This document shows, one piece after another, positions 1 to 8,816 of a stretch of DNA of 64,000 bases. The position numbers and the translations under genes are program-made. The stretch covers positions 1-64,000 of the forward strand of contig NZ_BONO01000015.1 in NCBI RefSeq assembly GCF_016862755.1. Reading direction: 5' to 3'. Under the pieces are notes generated by a model. That model ran no database searches, had not been told where the DNA came from, and was given only the letters and a program-made list of their open reading frames with translations. Numbering within the stretch: position 1 is the first letter of the stretch; each line of letters starts with the position of its first letter. Source of the DNA: Cellulomonas pakistanensis. Lineage in GTDB: Bacteria > Actinomycetota > Actinomycetes > Actinomycetales > Cellulomonadaceae.

Positions 1-24
1 GGGGGTGCACGTTCGTGCACCCCC
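1..24. terminator. stem-loop downstream of folC
   Basis: A perfect 10-bp inverted repeat, GGGGGTGCAC at 1-10 and GTGCACCCCC at 15-24, encloses a GTTC loop. It lies 36 bases past the folC stop, where a terminator of the ileS-folC transcript is expected. No T-run is visible, as is common in high-GC actinobacteria. It could also serve a convergent gene beyond the window edge. Confidence 0.6.
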
Positions 25-60
25 GCCGCGGACCCGCCGGCCGAGCCGCCGACCGTCCCG

Positions 61-1449
61 TCAGGCGCGGCCCGTGAGGACGCGCGCCTCCGCGACCAGG
101 TAGATCGAGCCGGTCACGAGCACCGCCGCGCCGCGCTCGACCTCGCGCTCCGCGAGGTCGGCCGCGAGCGTGACCGCCTCGTCGAGCCGCTCGCGCACGT
201 GCACCCGGTCCTCGCCGAACACGTCGACCGCGATCTCGGCCAGGTCGTCGACCTCCATCGCCCGCGGGTTCGACGCCCGGGTGACGACGACCTCCGCCAG
301 GTACGGCTCCAGGACCGCGAGGATCGCCTCGGGGTCCTTGTCCGCCATCGCGCCGACGACGCCGACGATCCGCTGGAACGCGAACGCCTCCTCGACGGCC
401 GCGACCAGCGCCTCGGCGCCGGCGGGGTTGTGCGCGCCGTCGACCAGCACGGTCGGGCTCGACCGGACCAGCTCGAGGCGGCCCGGCGAGTCGACGTCCG
501 CGAACGCCGCCTCCACCACCGAGCCGTCCAGCGCGCCGCCGCCCGCGATCAGCGCCTCGACGGCCGCGAGCGCCGCGAGCGCGTTGTGCGCCTGGTGCTC
601 GCCGTGCAGCGGCAGGAACACGTCCGTGTAGACGCCGCCCGAGCCGCGCAGCGTGAGCAGCTGGCCCCCGACGGCGACCTGCCGGTCCACGACGTCGATG
701 TCGACGCCCTCGCGGACCACCCGCGCGCCGCGCTCGGCGGCGGCCTCGAGGATGACGCCCTCGGCGTCCTCCTCCTGGCGGGACAGCACGAGGGTCGCGC
801 CGTCCTTCACGATGCCCGACTTCTCCCCCGCGATCTCGACCAGCGTGTGCCCGAGGTACCGCTCGTGGTCGTAGGCGACCGGGGTGATGACCGCGACCTC
901 GCCGTCGGCGACGTTCGTCGCGTCCCAGCGCCCGCCCATGCCGACCTCGACCACGGCGACGTCCACCGGCGCGTCCGCGAACGCCGCGAACGCCATGACG
1001 GTGAACACCTCGAAGAAGCTGAGCCGCGGGCGGCCCTCGGCCTGCTCCTTGACGTCGACCATGTGCACGTACGGCGCGACGTCCTGCCAGGTGGCGACGA
1101 ACGCCTCGTCGGAGATCGGCTCCCCGTCGATCGCGATCCGCTCGGTCACCCGGTGCAGGTGCGGGCTGGTGAACCGGCCCGTCCGCAGCCCGTGCTCGCG
1201 CACCAGGCGCTCGACCATGCGGGCCGTCGACGTCTTGCCGTTCGTGCCGGTGAGGTGGATGACCCGGTACGCCTTCTGCGGGTCGCCGAGCAGCTCGCAC
1301 ACCGCCGCGACCCGGTCGAGGGTCGGGTCGATGTCGTGCTCGGGCGCCCGCTCGAGAATGCCCGCGTACACCTCGTCGGCGGCGCGGCGGGCGGCCTGGG
1401 CGGCCTCGTCGCGCTGGTGGTCCGCTCCCCCGCGGCCCTTGGCGGCCAT
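61..1449 (-). CDS. folC: bifunctional folylpolyglutamate synthase / dihydrofolate synthase
   Basis: The 462-residue cytoplasmic Mur-ligase-type enzyme adds glutamate to dihydropteroate and folates, using ATP, in folate biosynthesis. Visible landmarks are the P-loop HLTGTNGKTSTARM near residue 75, the SPHLHRVTERI folate-side motif, the metal/substrate segment VEVGMGGRWDATN, and the C-terminal-domain motif LVDGAHNPAGAEAL. Length is normal for the family. The ATG shares its first base with the ileS TGA (TGATG at 1451-1447), so it is translationally coupled to ileS. The terminator-like hairpin at 1-24 follows. Assignment rests on these motifs and is secure. Confidence 0.95.
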   Translation of the reverse strand: MAAKGRGGADHQRDEAAQAARRAADEVYAGILERAPEHDIDPTLDRVAAVCELLGDPQKAYRVIHLTGTNGKTSTARMVERLVREHGLRTGRFTSPHLHRVTERIAIDGEPISDEAFVATWQDVAPYVHMVDVKEQAEGRPRLSFFEVFTVMAFAAFADAPVDVAVVEVGMGGRWDATNVADGEVAVITPVAYDHERYLGHTLVEIAGEKSGIVKDGATLVLSRQEEDAEGVILEAAAERGARVVREGVDIDVVDRQVAVGGQLLTLRGSGGVYTDVFLPLHGEHQAHNALAALAAVEALIAGGGALDGSVVEAAFADVDSPGRLELVRSSPTVLVDGAHNPAGAEALVAAVEEAFAFQRIVGVVGAMADKDPEAILAVLEPYLAEVVVTRASNPRAMEVDDLAEIAVDVFGEDRVHVRERLDEAVTLAADLAEREVERGAAVLVTGSIYLVAEARVLTGRA

Positions 1450-4400
1450 CAGACGTCCACCCGCTCGACGCCGACGGCGAGCTCGGAGCCCGAGTCGTCG
1501 ACGACCACCTCCGTCGCGAGCGTCTCGCGCGCGATGAACTCCCGGTGCGCCTCCACCGCCGCCCGGTGCCCCGCCGGGACGCCCAGCGTCAGCCGGATCC
1601 GGTCGGTCACCACGAGGTCGGCCGCCTTGCGGGCGTCCTGCACCGCGCGGACGACGTCGCGGGCGTAGCCCTCGGCCAGCAGCGCCTCGTCCAGCGCCAG
1701 GTCGAGCACCACGAACCCGCCCGAGGGCAGCACGCCCGCGGCCAGCGCCGGCGCCTCGCCCTCGGCGGTGGTGACGTCGATCGACGTCGTCAGCTCGTAC
1801 TCGGACGGCTGCATCGGGACGTCGCCGTCGTCGGTGCGCACGACCACGGTGCCCTCGGCGTCGGTGGACCAGTCCCCGGCCTTGGCGGCGCGGATCACGG
1901 CCTGGACGCCGCGGCCCAGGCGGGGGCCGGCGGCGCGGGCGTTCACCGCGAGGTTGCTGCGGACCGCGACGCCGCCCGCGGCGGCCTCCTCGACCGTCGA
2001 GAGCGTGACGCGCTTGACGTTGAGCTCGGCGGCGAGCAGGTCCGCGAACGGCTGCAGGGCCTCCGGGGTCGCCGTGGCGACGCGCAGCTCGCTCAGCGGC
2101 TGCCGCACGCGCAGCCCGTGGGCCTTGCGCAGCGCCAGGGCGGCGGACACCGCCTCGCGCACGCCGTCGACCGCGGCGACCAGGTCGTCGTCGGCCGCGA
2201 GCGCCAGGTCGTCGGCCCCGCCGTCGCCCAGGGTCGGCCAGTCGGACAGGTGCACGGAGCGGTCGCCGGTCAGGCCGCGCCACACCTCCTCCGACAGCAG
2301 CGGGGCCAGCGGCGCCATGACGCGGGTTAGCGTCTCGAGCGACGTCCACAGCGTGTCGAACGCCGCCTGGTCCTCCGCCCAGAACCGGTCGCGCTGCGTG
2401 CGGACGTACCAGTTTGTCAGCAGGTCCAGGTGCACGCGGACGGTCTCGCAGGCGCCGGGCACGTCGTACGCGTCGAGCTGCGCGGTGACGGTCTCGACCA
2501 GCTTCCGCGTCCGGGCGAGCACGTACCGGTCCATCGTGGTGACCGGGGTGTCCGGCGTGACCCGGCCCGCGGTGAGACCCGCCCCCTGGTTCGCCGCGTT
2601 GGCGTAGAGCGCGAAGAAGTACCAGGTGCTCCACAGCGGGAGCAGCACCTGGCGGACCTCCGAGCGGATGCCCTCCTCGGTGACGACCAGGTTGCCGCCG
2701 CGCAGGATCGGCGACGCCATGAGGAACCAGCGCATCGCGTCCGAGCCGTCGCGGTCGAACACCTCGTTGACGTCCGGGTAGTTCCGCAGCGACTTGCTCA
2801 TCTTGCGGCCGTCCGAGCCCAGCACGATGCCGTGCGAGACGGACGTGCGGAACGCCGGGCGGTCGAACAGCGCGGTCGCGAGCACGTGCAGCAGGTAGAA
2901 CCAGCCGCGGGTCTGCCCGATGTACTCCGTGATGAAGTCGCCCGGGTAGTGGTGCTCGAACCAGTCGGCGTTCTCGAACGGGTAGTGCACCTGGGCGTAC
3001 GGCATCGACCCGGAGTCGAACCACACGTCGAGCACGTCCGGGATGCGGCGCATGGTCGAGCGCCCGGTCGGGTCGTCCGGGTTCGGCCGGGTCAGGTCGT
3101 CGATGAACGGCCGGTGCAGGTCGGGCTCGCCGGCGTCGTTCAGCGGCAGCCGGCCGAAGTCGGCCTCCAGCTCGGCGAACGAGCCGTACACGTCGATGCG
3201 CGGGTGCGCCGGGTCGTCGCTCACCCACACCGGGATCGGCGTGCCCCAGTACCGGTTGCGGGACACCGACCAGTCGCGGGCGTTCGCCAGCCAGTTGCCG
3301 AACTGGCCGTCCTTGATGTGCTCCGGCACCCAGGAGATGTCCTGGTTCAGCTCGACCATCCGGTCGCGGAAGGCGGTGACCTTCACGAACCAGGACGACA
3401 CGGCCTTGTAGATCAGCGGCTTCCGGCACCGCCAGCAGTGCGGGTACGAGTGCACGTACGACGCCTGGCGCAGCAGGCGGCCGTCGGCGCGCAGCCGCTG
3501 CGTGATGGGCTTGTTCGCGTCGAACACCTGCTGGCCCTCGAAGTCGGGCACCAGGGACGTGAACTTCCCGCCCTCGTCGACGCTCAGCACCGTCGGGATG
3601 CCGACGGCCTCGCAGGTCTCCTGGTCGACCTCGCCGTAGGCCGGGGCCTGGTGCACCACGCCGGTGCCGTCCTCGGTGGTGACGTAGTCGGCGAGCAGGA
3701 TCTGGAACCCGTGCTCGGCCATGCCGGGCTGGTCCGCGAGGTAGTCGAACAGCCGCTCGTACCGGACGCCGGCCAGGTCGGCGCCGCGCACCTCGCGGGT
3801 CACGGCGGCCAGGGCGTCGTCGGCGGAGTCGTAGCCGAGGTCCTTGGCGTAGCCCTTGACGAGGTCGCGGGCGAGCAGGAAGGCGCCCGCGCTGGCGCTG
3901 GTGCCGTTCGGGCCCGCGGGGACCACCGCGTAGGCGACCTCGGGGCCGACCGCGAGCGCCGAGTTGGTCGGCAGCGTCCACGGGGTCGTCGTCCAGGCGA
4001 GGGCGGCGACGCCGTCCAGGCCGAGCTCGGCCGTGCGCTCGCCGGTCAGCGGGAACGTCACCGTGACCGTCTGGTCCTGGACGTCCTTGTAGACGTCGTC
4101 GTCCATCCGCAGCTCGTGGTTCGACAGCGGCGTCTGGTCGTTCCAGCAGTAGGGCAGCACGCGGTAGCCCTCGTACGCCCAGCCCTTGTCGTACAGGCGC
4201 TTGAACGCCCAGATGACCGACTCCATGTAGGACGCGTCGAGCGTCTTGTAGTCGTGCTCGAAGTCGACCCAGCGCGCCTGGCGCGTCACGTACACCTGCC
4301 ACTCGTCGGTGTACCGCAGCACCGACGTCCGGCAGGCGTCGTTGAACGCCTTGATGCCCATCTCCTCGATCTGGGACTTGTCGGTGATGCCGAGGATCCG

Positions 4401-4763
4401 CTCCGCCTCGAGCTCCGCCGGCAGGCCGTGCGTGTCCCAGCCGAACCGGCGCTCGACGCGGCGGCCCCGCTGCGTCTGGTACCGGCCGACGATGTCCTTG
4501 GCGTACCCGGTAAGCAGGTGGCCGTAGTGCGGCAGCCCGTTCGCGAACGGCGGGCCGTCGTAGAACACGAACTCGTTCGCGCCGTCCTCACCGGCGTCGC
4601 GGGCGTCGATCGACGCCTGGAACGTCCCGTCGGACTCCCAGTACGCGAGGACGTCCTTCTCCAGCGCGGGCAGGTCCGGGGACGCGGGCAGGCCGAACGA
4701 GGCGCCCGGCGCGACGGGCGCGGCGCGGCGGCCGGTCGGGGTGCGGTGCAGCGGATAGGCCAT
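1449..4763 (-). CDS. ileS: isoleucyl-tRNA synthetase, eukaryote-like type
   Basis: The 1104-residue class I aminoacyl-tRNA synthetase charges tRNA-Ile. The HIGH box reads HYGH at residues 79-82, after [10 protein letters not shown]. The KMSKS loop is exact ([10 protein letters not shown], near residue 653). The length and the long C-terminal region place it with the eukaryote-like IleS group typical of actinobacteria, which as a class tolerates mupirocin (family knowledge, not tested here). The frame stays open to 4925, but ATG 4763 is chosen. It has an AGGAG 11 bases upstream (4779-4775), and the T-box leader occupies the upstream sequence. It overlaps folC by one base. Confidence 0.96.
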   Translation of the reverse strand: MAYPLHRTPTGRRAAPVAPGASFGLPASPDLPALEKDVLAYWESDGTFQASIDARDAGEDGANEFVFYDGPPFANGLPHYGHLLTGYAKDIVGRYQTQRGRRVERRFGWDTHGLPAELEAERILGITDKSQIEEMGIKAFNDACRTSVLRYTDEWQVYVTRQARWVDFEHDYKTLDASYMESVIWAFKRLYDKGWAYEGYRVLPYCWNDQTPLSNHELRMDDDVYKDVQDQTVTVTFPLTGERTAELGLDGVAALAWTTTPWTLPTNSALAVGPEVAYAVVPAGPNGTSASAGAFLLARDLVKGYAKDLGYDSADDALAAVTREVRGADLAGVRYERLFDYLADQPGMAEHGFQILLADYVTTEDGTGVVHQAPAYGEVDQETCEAVGIPTVLSVDEGGKFTSLVPDFEGQQVFDANKPITQRLRADGRLLRQASYVHSYPHCWRCRKPLIYKAVSSWFVKVTAFRDRMVELNQDISWVPEHIKDGQFGNWLANARDWSVSRNRYWGTPIPVWVSDDPAHPRIDVYGSFAELEADFGRLPLNDAGEPDLHRPFIDDLTRPNPDDPTGRSTMRRIPDVLDVWFDSGSMPYAQVHYPFENADWFEHHYPGDFITEYIGQTRGWFYLLHVLATALFDRPAFRTSVSHGIVLGSDGRKMSKSLRNYPDVNEVFDRDGSDAMRWFLMASPILRGGNLVVTEEGIRSEVRQVLLPLWSTWYFFALYANAANQGAGLTAGRVTPDTPVTTMDRYVLARTRKLVETVTAQLDAYDVPGACETVRVHLDLLTNWYVRTQRDRFWAEDQAAFDTLWTSLETLTRVMAPLAPLLSEEVWRGLTGDRSVHLSDWPTLGDGGADDLALAADDDLVAAVDGVREAVSAALALRKAHGLRVRQPLSELRVATATPEALQPFADLLAAELNVKRVTLSTVEEAAAGGVAVRSNLAVNARAAGPRLGRGVQAVIRAAKAGDWSTDAEGTVVVRTDDGDVPMQPSEYELTTSIDVTTAEGEAPALAAGVLPSGGFVVLDLALDEALLAEGYARDVVRAVQDARKAADLVVTDRIRLTLGVPAGHRAAVEAHREFIARETLATEVVVDDSGSELAVGVERVDV

Positions 4764-5060
4764 GGCGGATGGCGCTCCTGGTGGTCGGCGGGCCCGGGGG
4801 CCCGCGGTGCGGTGGCGGATCCACGGGGACGACGTCACGCCCGGGCCTGAGCCCCGGCGGGCACCGCGGTACCACCCCGCTTGCCGATCGCCTCGCCCGC
4901 GGGTGCGGGGTCGGCGCGCGACCACTCTGCTGCGGCTGTAACGGGCCTGCCCCGTCCGGGTCTACTGGGGGTCCGTCGCGTGCGTGCTGCGGCTCGCCCT
5001 GTTCTTCCGGAGGCTCCCCGGTGATGGCCGGATCGGTGCCTGTGGGGACGAGTGTAGCGA
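4764..5060 (-). promoter_or_regulatory. T-box riboswitch leader of ileS (isoleucine)
   Basis: The stretch carries no gene. On the minus strand the T-box bulge UGGTACCGCG lies at 4874-4865, preceded by GGGG. Its UGGU would pair with the ACCA end of uncharged tRNA-Ile. A Stem I-like element runs from about 5040 to 4995 and contains ATCACCGGGGAGC. The ATC at 5025-5023 is the likely isoleucine specifier, with a second ATC at 5033-5031. CCGCGGTGC (4869-4861), overlapping the T-box, is perfectly complementary to GCACCGCGG (4810-4802), giving an alternative helix upstream of the AGGAG at 4779-4775. No terminator with a T-run is present, so control of translation is inferred. A -10-like TACACT is at 5056-5051. 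Confidence 0.85.
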
Positions 5061-5080
5061 GGGCGTCCAGCGGGGTGCGA

Positions 5081-5518
5081 TCACCCTGCCTCGTCGGGAT
5101 CACCGGGAGGGAGCATGTACGCGACGTCGTCCAGGACCGGGCCGCGCTCGGGGATCCGGTTCCACCACCACGCGGATCGCGGACCGCCCCCGTCGATCCG
5201 CTGGACGATCTTGTGCACATCAGGGACGGTGAAGCCCAGGAAGCGCTGGTCGACGGCATCCAGCGCCGACCTCATGTCCGCGCGTTCGCGATCGCCCAGC
5301 GCCTGCATCAGCGGCTCCAGCACGTCGCGGAGGTAGTTCGCGGCGATCAGGTCGTAGACGCCCCACACGTCTGCACGCTCACGGCTCCCGGCCGCCGGAT
5401 GCGCTCGGGCCTCCCTCTCGAGCCGGCTGACGTGGTGCCCCCAGGCACCGACGAGCTCGGCCAGGGTGTGGACCCCCATGGCGCCACGGTCGACAGAGAT
5501 GTTCCGCCACGACGTCAT
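5081..5518 (-). CDS. hypothetical protein, small helical, possible immunity-type protein
   Basis: The 145-residue soluble protein has no family I can name with certainty. It is rich in helix-forming segments (VYDLIAANYLRDVLEPLMQAL, about residues 53-73) and has the aromatic patch SAWWWNRIP near the C-terminus. The pattern of a VYDL/LRD segment followed by a DQRF-type motif recalls small proteins found beside polymorphic toxins, but this is only an impression. ATG 5518 is chosen because AGGAGGT lies at 5537-5531; the frame itself is open to 5560. The stop is 20 bases from the ileS T-box promoter. It follows the gene at 5557-6156 by 38 bases, probably in one transcript. Confidence 0.6.
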   Translation of the reverse strand: MTSWRNISVDRGAMGVHTLAELVGAWGHHVSRLEREARAHPAAGSRERADVWGVYDLIAANYLRDVLEPLMQALGDRERADMRSALDAVDQRFLGFTVPDVHKIVQRIDGGGPRSAWWWNRIPERGPVLDDVAYMLPPGDPDEAG

Positions 5519-5556
5519 CCGGCGACATCCACCTCCTCTCGACCGTCTTGAGCTGG

Positions 5557-6156
5557 TCACATGCGGGTCTCGAGGTCGTAGGCCAGGAACGTGACCTCCG
5601 CCGGGTCACCTGCCGGCGCCACGATCGCGAGGTAGGTCTGCCCCGCGGGCCTGAGGTCCGCCGCGGGGACGTGCAGGTCGACGTACGCGCCCATCATGTC
5701 GACGACCCAGTCGTTGAGGTCGCCTGCGGTCGAGTAGTCGACGAGCGGGAGCGAGCTCGATCCGGGGGCGTCCGGGGTGAGCATCACGACGGCCTGGTCC
5801 GTGGGCAGCATCACGCGGACGAGCGTCGCGTCCTCGATCCACACCTCGTCCTCCGACTCGAAGTCGACGATGTCGACCTCGACACGCGCGGCGTCCTCGG
5901 GGATGTTGAGGTCGAACTCCTCGAGGGCTGCCTGCGCGACCCGGCGTGCGTCGTCCTCAGGCACGGGCGTCGCGTAGCGAGCCACCTGCACCCCGGACTT
6001 GAGACCGACGCCGTTCGGCTGGAGGTCCCATGCATGGCGGAACAGCCAGTCGTCACGGACGGTGAACGCCGCGAACGTCAGCCCGGCGACGACACCGGCG
6101 AGCGCGCTCACGAGGACGAGCGCAGCGCGGCGCACCCACGTCGGTGTCCCGCCCAT
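5557..6156 (-). CDS. hypothetical membrane-anchored protein
   Basis: The 199-residue protein has one N-terminal hydrophobic helix (about residues 9-31, RAALVLVSALAGVVAGLTFA), so it is probably anchored with the remainder outside. The remainder is acidic and beta-rich (ARVEVDIVDFESEDEVWIED), with no cysteine motif or catalytic signature that I recognise. The stop lies 38 bases before the next start. One line of the gene (5821-5880) counts to 38 G+C of 60, about 63%, clearly below the window norm, so it may be acquired. No strong Shine-Dalgarno precedes the ATG. Function unknown. Confidence 0.6.
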   Translation of the reverse strand: MGGTPTWVRRAALVLVSALAGVVAGLTFAAFTVRDDWLFRHAWDLQPNGVGLKSGVQVARYATPVPEDDARRVAQAALEEFDLNIPEDAARVEVDIVDFESEDEVWIEDATLVRVMLPTDQAVVMLTPDAPGSSSLPLVDYSTAGDLNDWVVDMMGAYVDLHVPAADLRPAGQTYLAIVAPAGDPAEVTFLAYDLETRM

Positions 6157-6337
6157 CGTCAGGCGTCCCGGCTCGTCGACGCCACGAGGCGATCAGTCCG
6201 GCGCGCGTCGGGGAGGCCGTCGGGCTCGCCCGACCGGGTGGTCATCACGAGCGCACCGTACCGACCCGAGCGGTGGACCGCGGCGGGTTCCGCGTCTGCC
6301 ACCCGACCGGCGCACGGATGCACGAGCCGGCGGGCCG

Positions 6338-7051
6338 TCACGGCCGCTCGACCCGCGTTCCGAGCAGCTCCGAGACCGGCACGTCGACCTCGGTCCCGAG
6401 CGACTCGAGCACCGCGCGGTCAGACGGGTCCAGGGCGACGTCCTGCTCGGCCAGGAGCTCGCACAGCGTCCGGAGCGCGGCCTCCTCGCCGCGCGTCCGG
6501 AGCAGGGCCCCGACGTATCCCGCGTCGCCCGCCGGCAGACCGCGAGCGCGGGCGCGCGCGACCTGCTGCCGCAGCGCGGCGTCCCGGGCCCGGGCGCGGT
6601 CGTCGGCCGCGAACCAGGCGCGGATCTCGTCCTTCGAGCGCCCGCGGAACGGCGGGGAGATCAGCACGGCGGGCCGGCCGGTCGCCACGGCGACGAGGAA
6701 GACCACACTCAGCACGACGATCCCGAGGAGCCAGACGGCTGTGAACGGCCCGGGCGGCCCGCTCGGGAAGAGCAGCACGATCCCGGCGACGCCGAGGCAG
6801 CTCCAGGCCGTCAGCGCGCTCGCCGGCACGACAGCCCGGGCTAACACCGCCACGTCACCGCTGAAGAGCATCGCCATCTGAGGTTGGGACTGCACGCGAC
6901 GCAGCGCCTCCGTGTCACCCCGGAGCGCGCGGGACACGACCCACCCCTGCGAGGCGAGGGTGACCGCGAGGACGAGCCCCATCACCACGCGGAAGGCCAC
7001 AGGCCCGTCCCCTGGGACGTCCCCGGCGGTCGTGACGGCGGTCAGCAGCAC
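6338..7051 (-). CDS. hypothetical multi-pass membrane protein
   Basis: The 237-residue protein has about four hydrophobic segments: VVMGLVLAVTLASQGWVV (about 22-40), a segment near 70-95 ending GIVLLF, and WLLGIVVLSVVFLVAVATG (about 107-125). A charged cytoplasmic tail follows with an arginine/alanine-rich helix (RARARDAALRQQVARARARG) and an acidic end. I do not recognise the family. The start is GTG 7051; an unrelated coding fragment overlaps it in another frame and ends at 7042. The 181 bases between this stop and the ATG at 6156 contain no convincing gene. Confidence 0.5.
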   Translation of the reverse strand: MLLTAVTTAGDVPGDGPVAFRVVMGLVLAVTLASQGWVVSRALRGDTEALRRVQSQPQMAMLFSGDVAVLARAVVPASALTAWSCLGVAGIVLLFPSGPPGPFTAVWLLGIVVLSVVFLVAVATGRPAVLISPPFRGRSKDEIRAWFAADDRARARDAALRQQVARARARGLPAGDAGYVGALLRTRGEEAALRTLCELLAEQDVALDPSDRAVLESLGTEVDVPVSELLGTRVERP

Positions 7052-7293
7052 CAGGGCACCGTAGCGAGAGGGGACCTCGCGCGCGGGGCCGGTCCTCGCC
7101 GTTCACCCAGTCGTGCGTCGATCCCCGCCTCTCCACGCCGGGTGGTTCGACTGCCGAGCCGCGCTTGCGCCTGCGCCATTGCCCGGTCGAGCGAGTCGTA
7201 GCCCGACGTCTCGGGCCACACGTGGTCACCCTCCCGCCCGGCGCCGGCGAACCTCAGGTAGTAGAGACGTCCGTCCGGCCCCAGCGGAGCGGG
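7042..7293 (-). pseudogene. protein-like fragment without a start codon
   Basis: Directly after the TAA of the Imm52-like gene, the same frame stays open for 84 codons. It reads like real protein at first (PLGPDGRLYYLRFAGAGREG, then DHVWPETSGYDSLDRAM), then becomes arginine-rich until TGA at 7044-7042. There is no ATG, GTG or TTG before this coherent part; the first GTG is at codon 22 and the first ATG at codon 36. The fragment is either the remnant of a gene that lost its 5' end, or the former C-terminus of the upstream protein cut off by the TAA. It is not recognised. Confidence 0.45.
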
Positions 7294-8190
7294 TTACTCG
7301 TCACCCGACGACCCGCTTTCGGACGGGTCCGCGAAGATCGACCGCGGCGGCTGCCCGGAGCGGATCCGCGCGACCGAGTCGAGCCAGTCGTGCCACGCCG
7401 CCGGGTCGGACGTGTCTCCGTCCGGCTCCGGCGCGGCGGCGATCAACACGTCCTCGACCGGACCGGGCCCGAGGAGGTGGCACGCGGAGAGGTAGTCAGT
7501 CATCACCAGGAACGCCTCGTGCACCGTGAGCGCGCCGAACCCGCCGGACGCCTCCTCGCTGCCGGGGGTCTCCAGCAGACCGCGTGCCGCGAGCGCGCGG
7601 CGGATCGCGCGGACCTGGTCCCGGACCGGTTGGTCGACGCGGTCGGCGACGACGAGCGAGCCCGCGCCGAGGGCCTCGACCCGAACGCCGTCGATCGCCC
7701 CCACCGCTGCCGGGTCGGCGGACAGGTAGGTCAGCCGACCGACGACCACCGACCCCGGGGCGGGGAGCTGCGCGAGGCCGAGCTCGGCCGAGTAGCAGGA
7801 CGCCCAGGACGGGTCCCACGACTCGACGGCTGCGCGCACGGTCGCGTTCACACCGGCGGGACCCATCGCACCTGCGACGGGCGGCGGGACGGTCAGGCGC
7901 ACGCGGCTCGTGGCGCCGGCCGTCGTGCCGAGCGCGCAGAGGAGCTGAGCAGCCGGTCGGGTCGCGGTGGTCAGCACCAGGTTCGTCGTGTCGCCGTCCT
8001 GGCGGAGCAGGGCGTGGAGACCCTCAGGGCCGAGCGGCGCTCGAACGCCCGGTCCGGCCACGTACCAGGCCGTGAACGACGGGTGCAGTCGCTCGATCGC
8101 GCGGAGGAACCGCGCCACCCGGTCCGCCAGCGCGGTCGACGGCTCGTCGCGGGCGCCCCACCGCGCGTCGATCGTCCAGCGGTCGGCCAC
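7294..8190 (-). CDS. Imm52-like immunity-type protein with extra C-terminal domain
   Basis: The 298-residue cytoplasmic protein resembles the Imm52 immunity family over about residues 1-215. The cues are WTIDARWGARDE, RFLRAIERLHPSFTAWY, an AVESWDPSWASCYS segment, GRLTYLS, and a closing helix ending RGLLE. Residues about 230-290 (LTVHEAFLVMTDYL to DPAAWHDWLDSVARI) look like a second small domain of a kind I have seen alone beside toxins, so it may be a two-immunity fusion. No toxin gene is in the window, which suggests an orphan immunity. GTG 8190 is the best start; the frame is open further upstream only through the phosphoribosyltransferase gene. Family recall is from memory. Confidence 0.6.
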   Translation of the reverse strand: MADRWTIDARWGARDEPSTALADRVARFLRAIERLHPSFTAWYVAGPGVRAPLGPEGLHALLRQDGDTTNLVLTTATRPAAQLLCALGTTAGATSRVRLTVPPPVAGAMGPAGVNATVRAAVESWDPSWASCYSAELGLAQLPAPGSVVVGRLTYLSADPAAVGAIDGVRVEALGAGSLVVADRVDQPVRDQVRAIRRALAARGLLETPGSEEASGGFGALTVHEAFLVMTDYLSACHLLGPGPVEDVLIAAAPEPDGDTSDPAAWHDWLDSVARIRSGQPPRSIFADPSESGSSGDE

Positions 8191-8219
8191 GTCCCCGGTC
8201 CCGGCGGCACGACCGGACG

Positions 8220-8726
8220 TCAGGCCGTGACCGGCGGCTGCGCGGACCACGGGAACGTGATCCACCGGTCGGTCCGCCGCCACACGAAGTCGGGCGCGAC
8301 GATCGAGTGCGACTTCGCGTACAGCACCGCCGTGCGCGCCTCCTCGCAGTGCTCGGCGACCAGCCGCTGCACGAGGGCCAGGGTCTCCCCGGTGTCCGCG
8401 ACGTCGTCGACGACCAGCGCGCGCCGGCCGACCAGCGCGGCGTTGTCGAGCAGCGGCGGCAGGACGACCGGCTCGGGCAGGCGCGCGTCGATCCCGGTGT
8501 AGAACTCGACGTTCAGGGTGCCGCACGCCTTCAGGCCCAGGGCGTAGGACAGCGCGCCGGCGGGCAGCAGGCCGCCGCGGGCCACCGCCACCACGACGTC
8601 GGGCTCGAACCCGGACTCGACCACCGCGCGCGCCAGGTCGCGCGCCGCCTCGCCGAACTCGTCCCAGCCGAGGATCTCGCGCTCGTCGGGCAGGTCCTGG
8701 CCGGGTGCGGCCTCCGCAGTCGTCAT
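8220..8726 (-). CDS. phosphoribosyltransferase, hypoxanthine/xanthine PRT-like
   Basis: The 168-residue type I PRTase transfers phosphoribosyl from PRPP to a base, most likely a purine, in salvage. The PRPP-binding signature is clear: ALVVDDVADTGETLALV near residue 105. A PPi-loop-like VAVARGGLLPAGAL lies near residue 50. The WRRTDRWITFPW ending is typical of short predicted xanthine/hypoxanthine PRTases. Substrate cannot be set from sequence. The ATG at 8726 is preceded by TAGCCT and a 7-base gap, fitting a leaderless start; no Shine-Dalgarno is visible. The next gene begins 29 bases after its stop. Confidence 0.85.
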   Translation of the reverse strand: MTTAEAAPGQDLPDEREILGWDEFGEAARDLARAVVESGFEPDVVVAVARGGLLPAGALSYALGLKACGTLNVEFYTGIDARLPEPVVLPPLLDNAALVGRRALVVDDVADTGETLALVQRLVAEHCEEARTAVLYAKSHSIVAPDFVWRRTDRWITFPWSAQPPVTA

Positions 8727-8733
8727 GCCGGTC

Positions 8734-8739
8734 AGGCTA
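8734..8739 (-). promoter_or_regulatory. -10 hexamer TAGCCT, leaderless start of the PRTase gene
   Basis: TAGCCT at 8739-8734 ends 7 bases before ATG 8726. The gap (GACCGGC) has no Shine-Dalgarno. No clear -35 was found. Confidence 0.45.
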
Positions 8740-8816
8740 GCCGCCGCACGTGTGCGCCAGGTTTCGCGCGGCGGTCGGGACCCGGTGCGGCCGCGGTCGT
8801 GCGCGGCGCGTCCGCG

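Noticed and set aside
4764..4925. Upstream extension of the ileS frame to a start at 4925
   Set aside because: The sequence is the T-box leader with its conserved bulge and competing helix, and AGGAG supports ATG 4763.
6159..6341. A 60-codon minus-strand frame between two hypothetical genes
   Set aside because: Its translation has no protein-like pattern and no Shine-Dalgarno. It ends just before the next ATG by chance.
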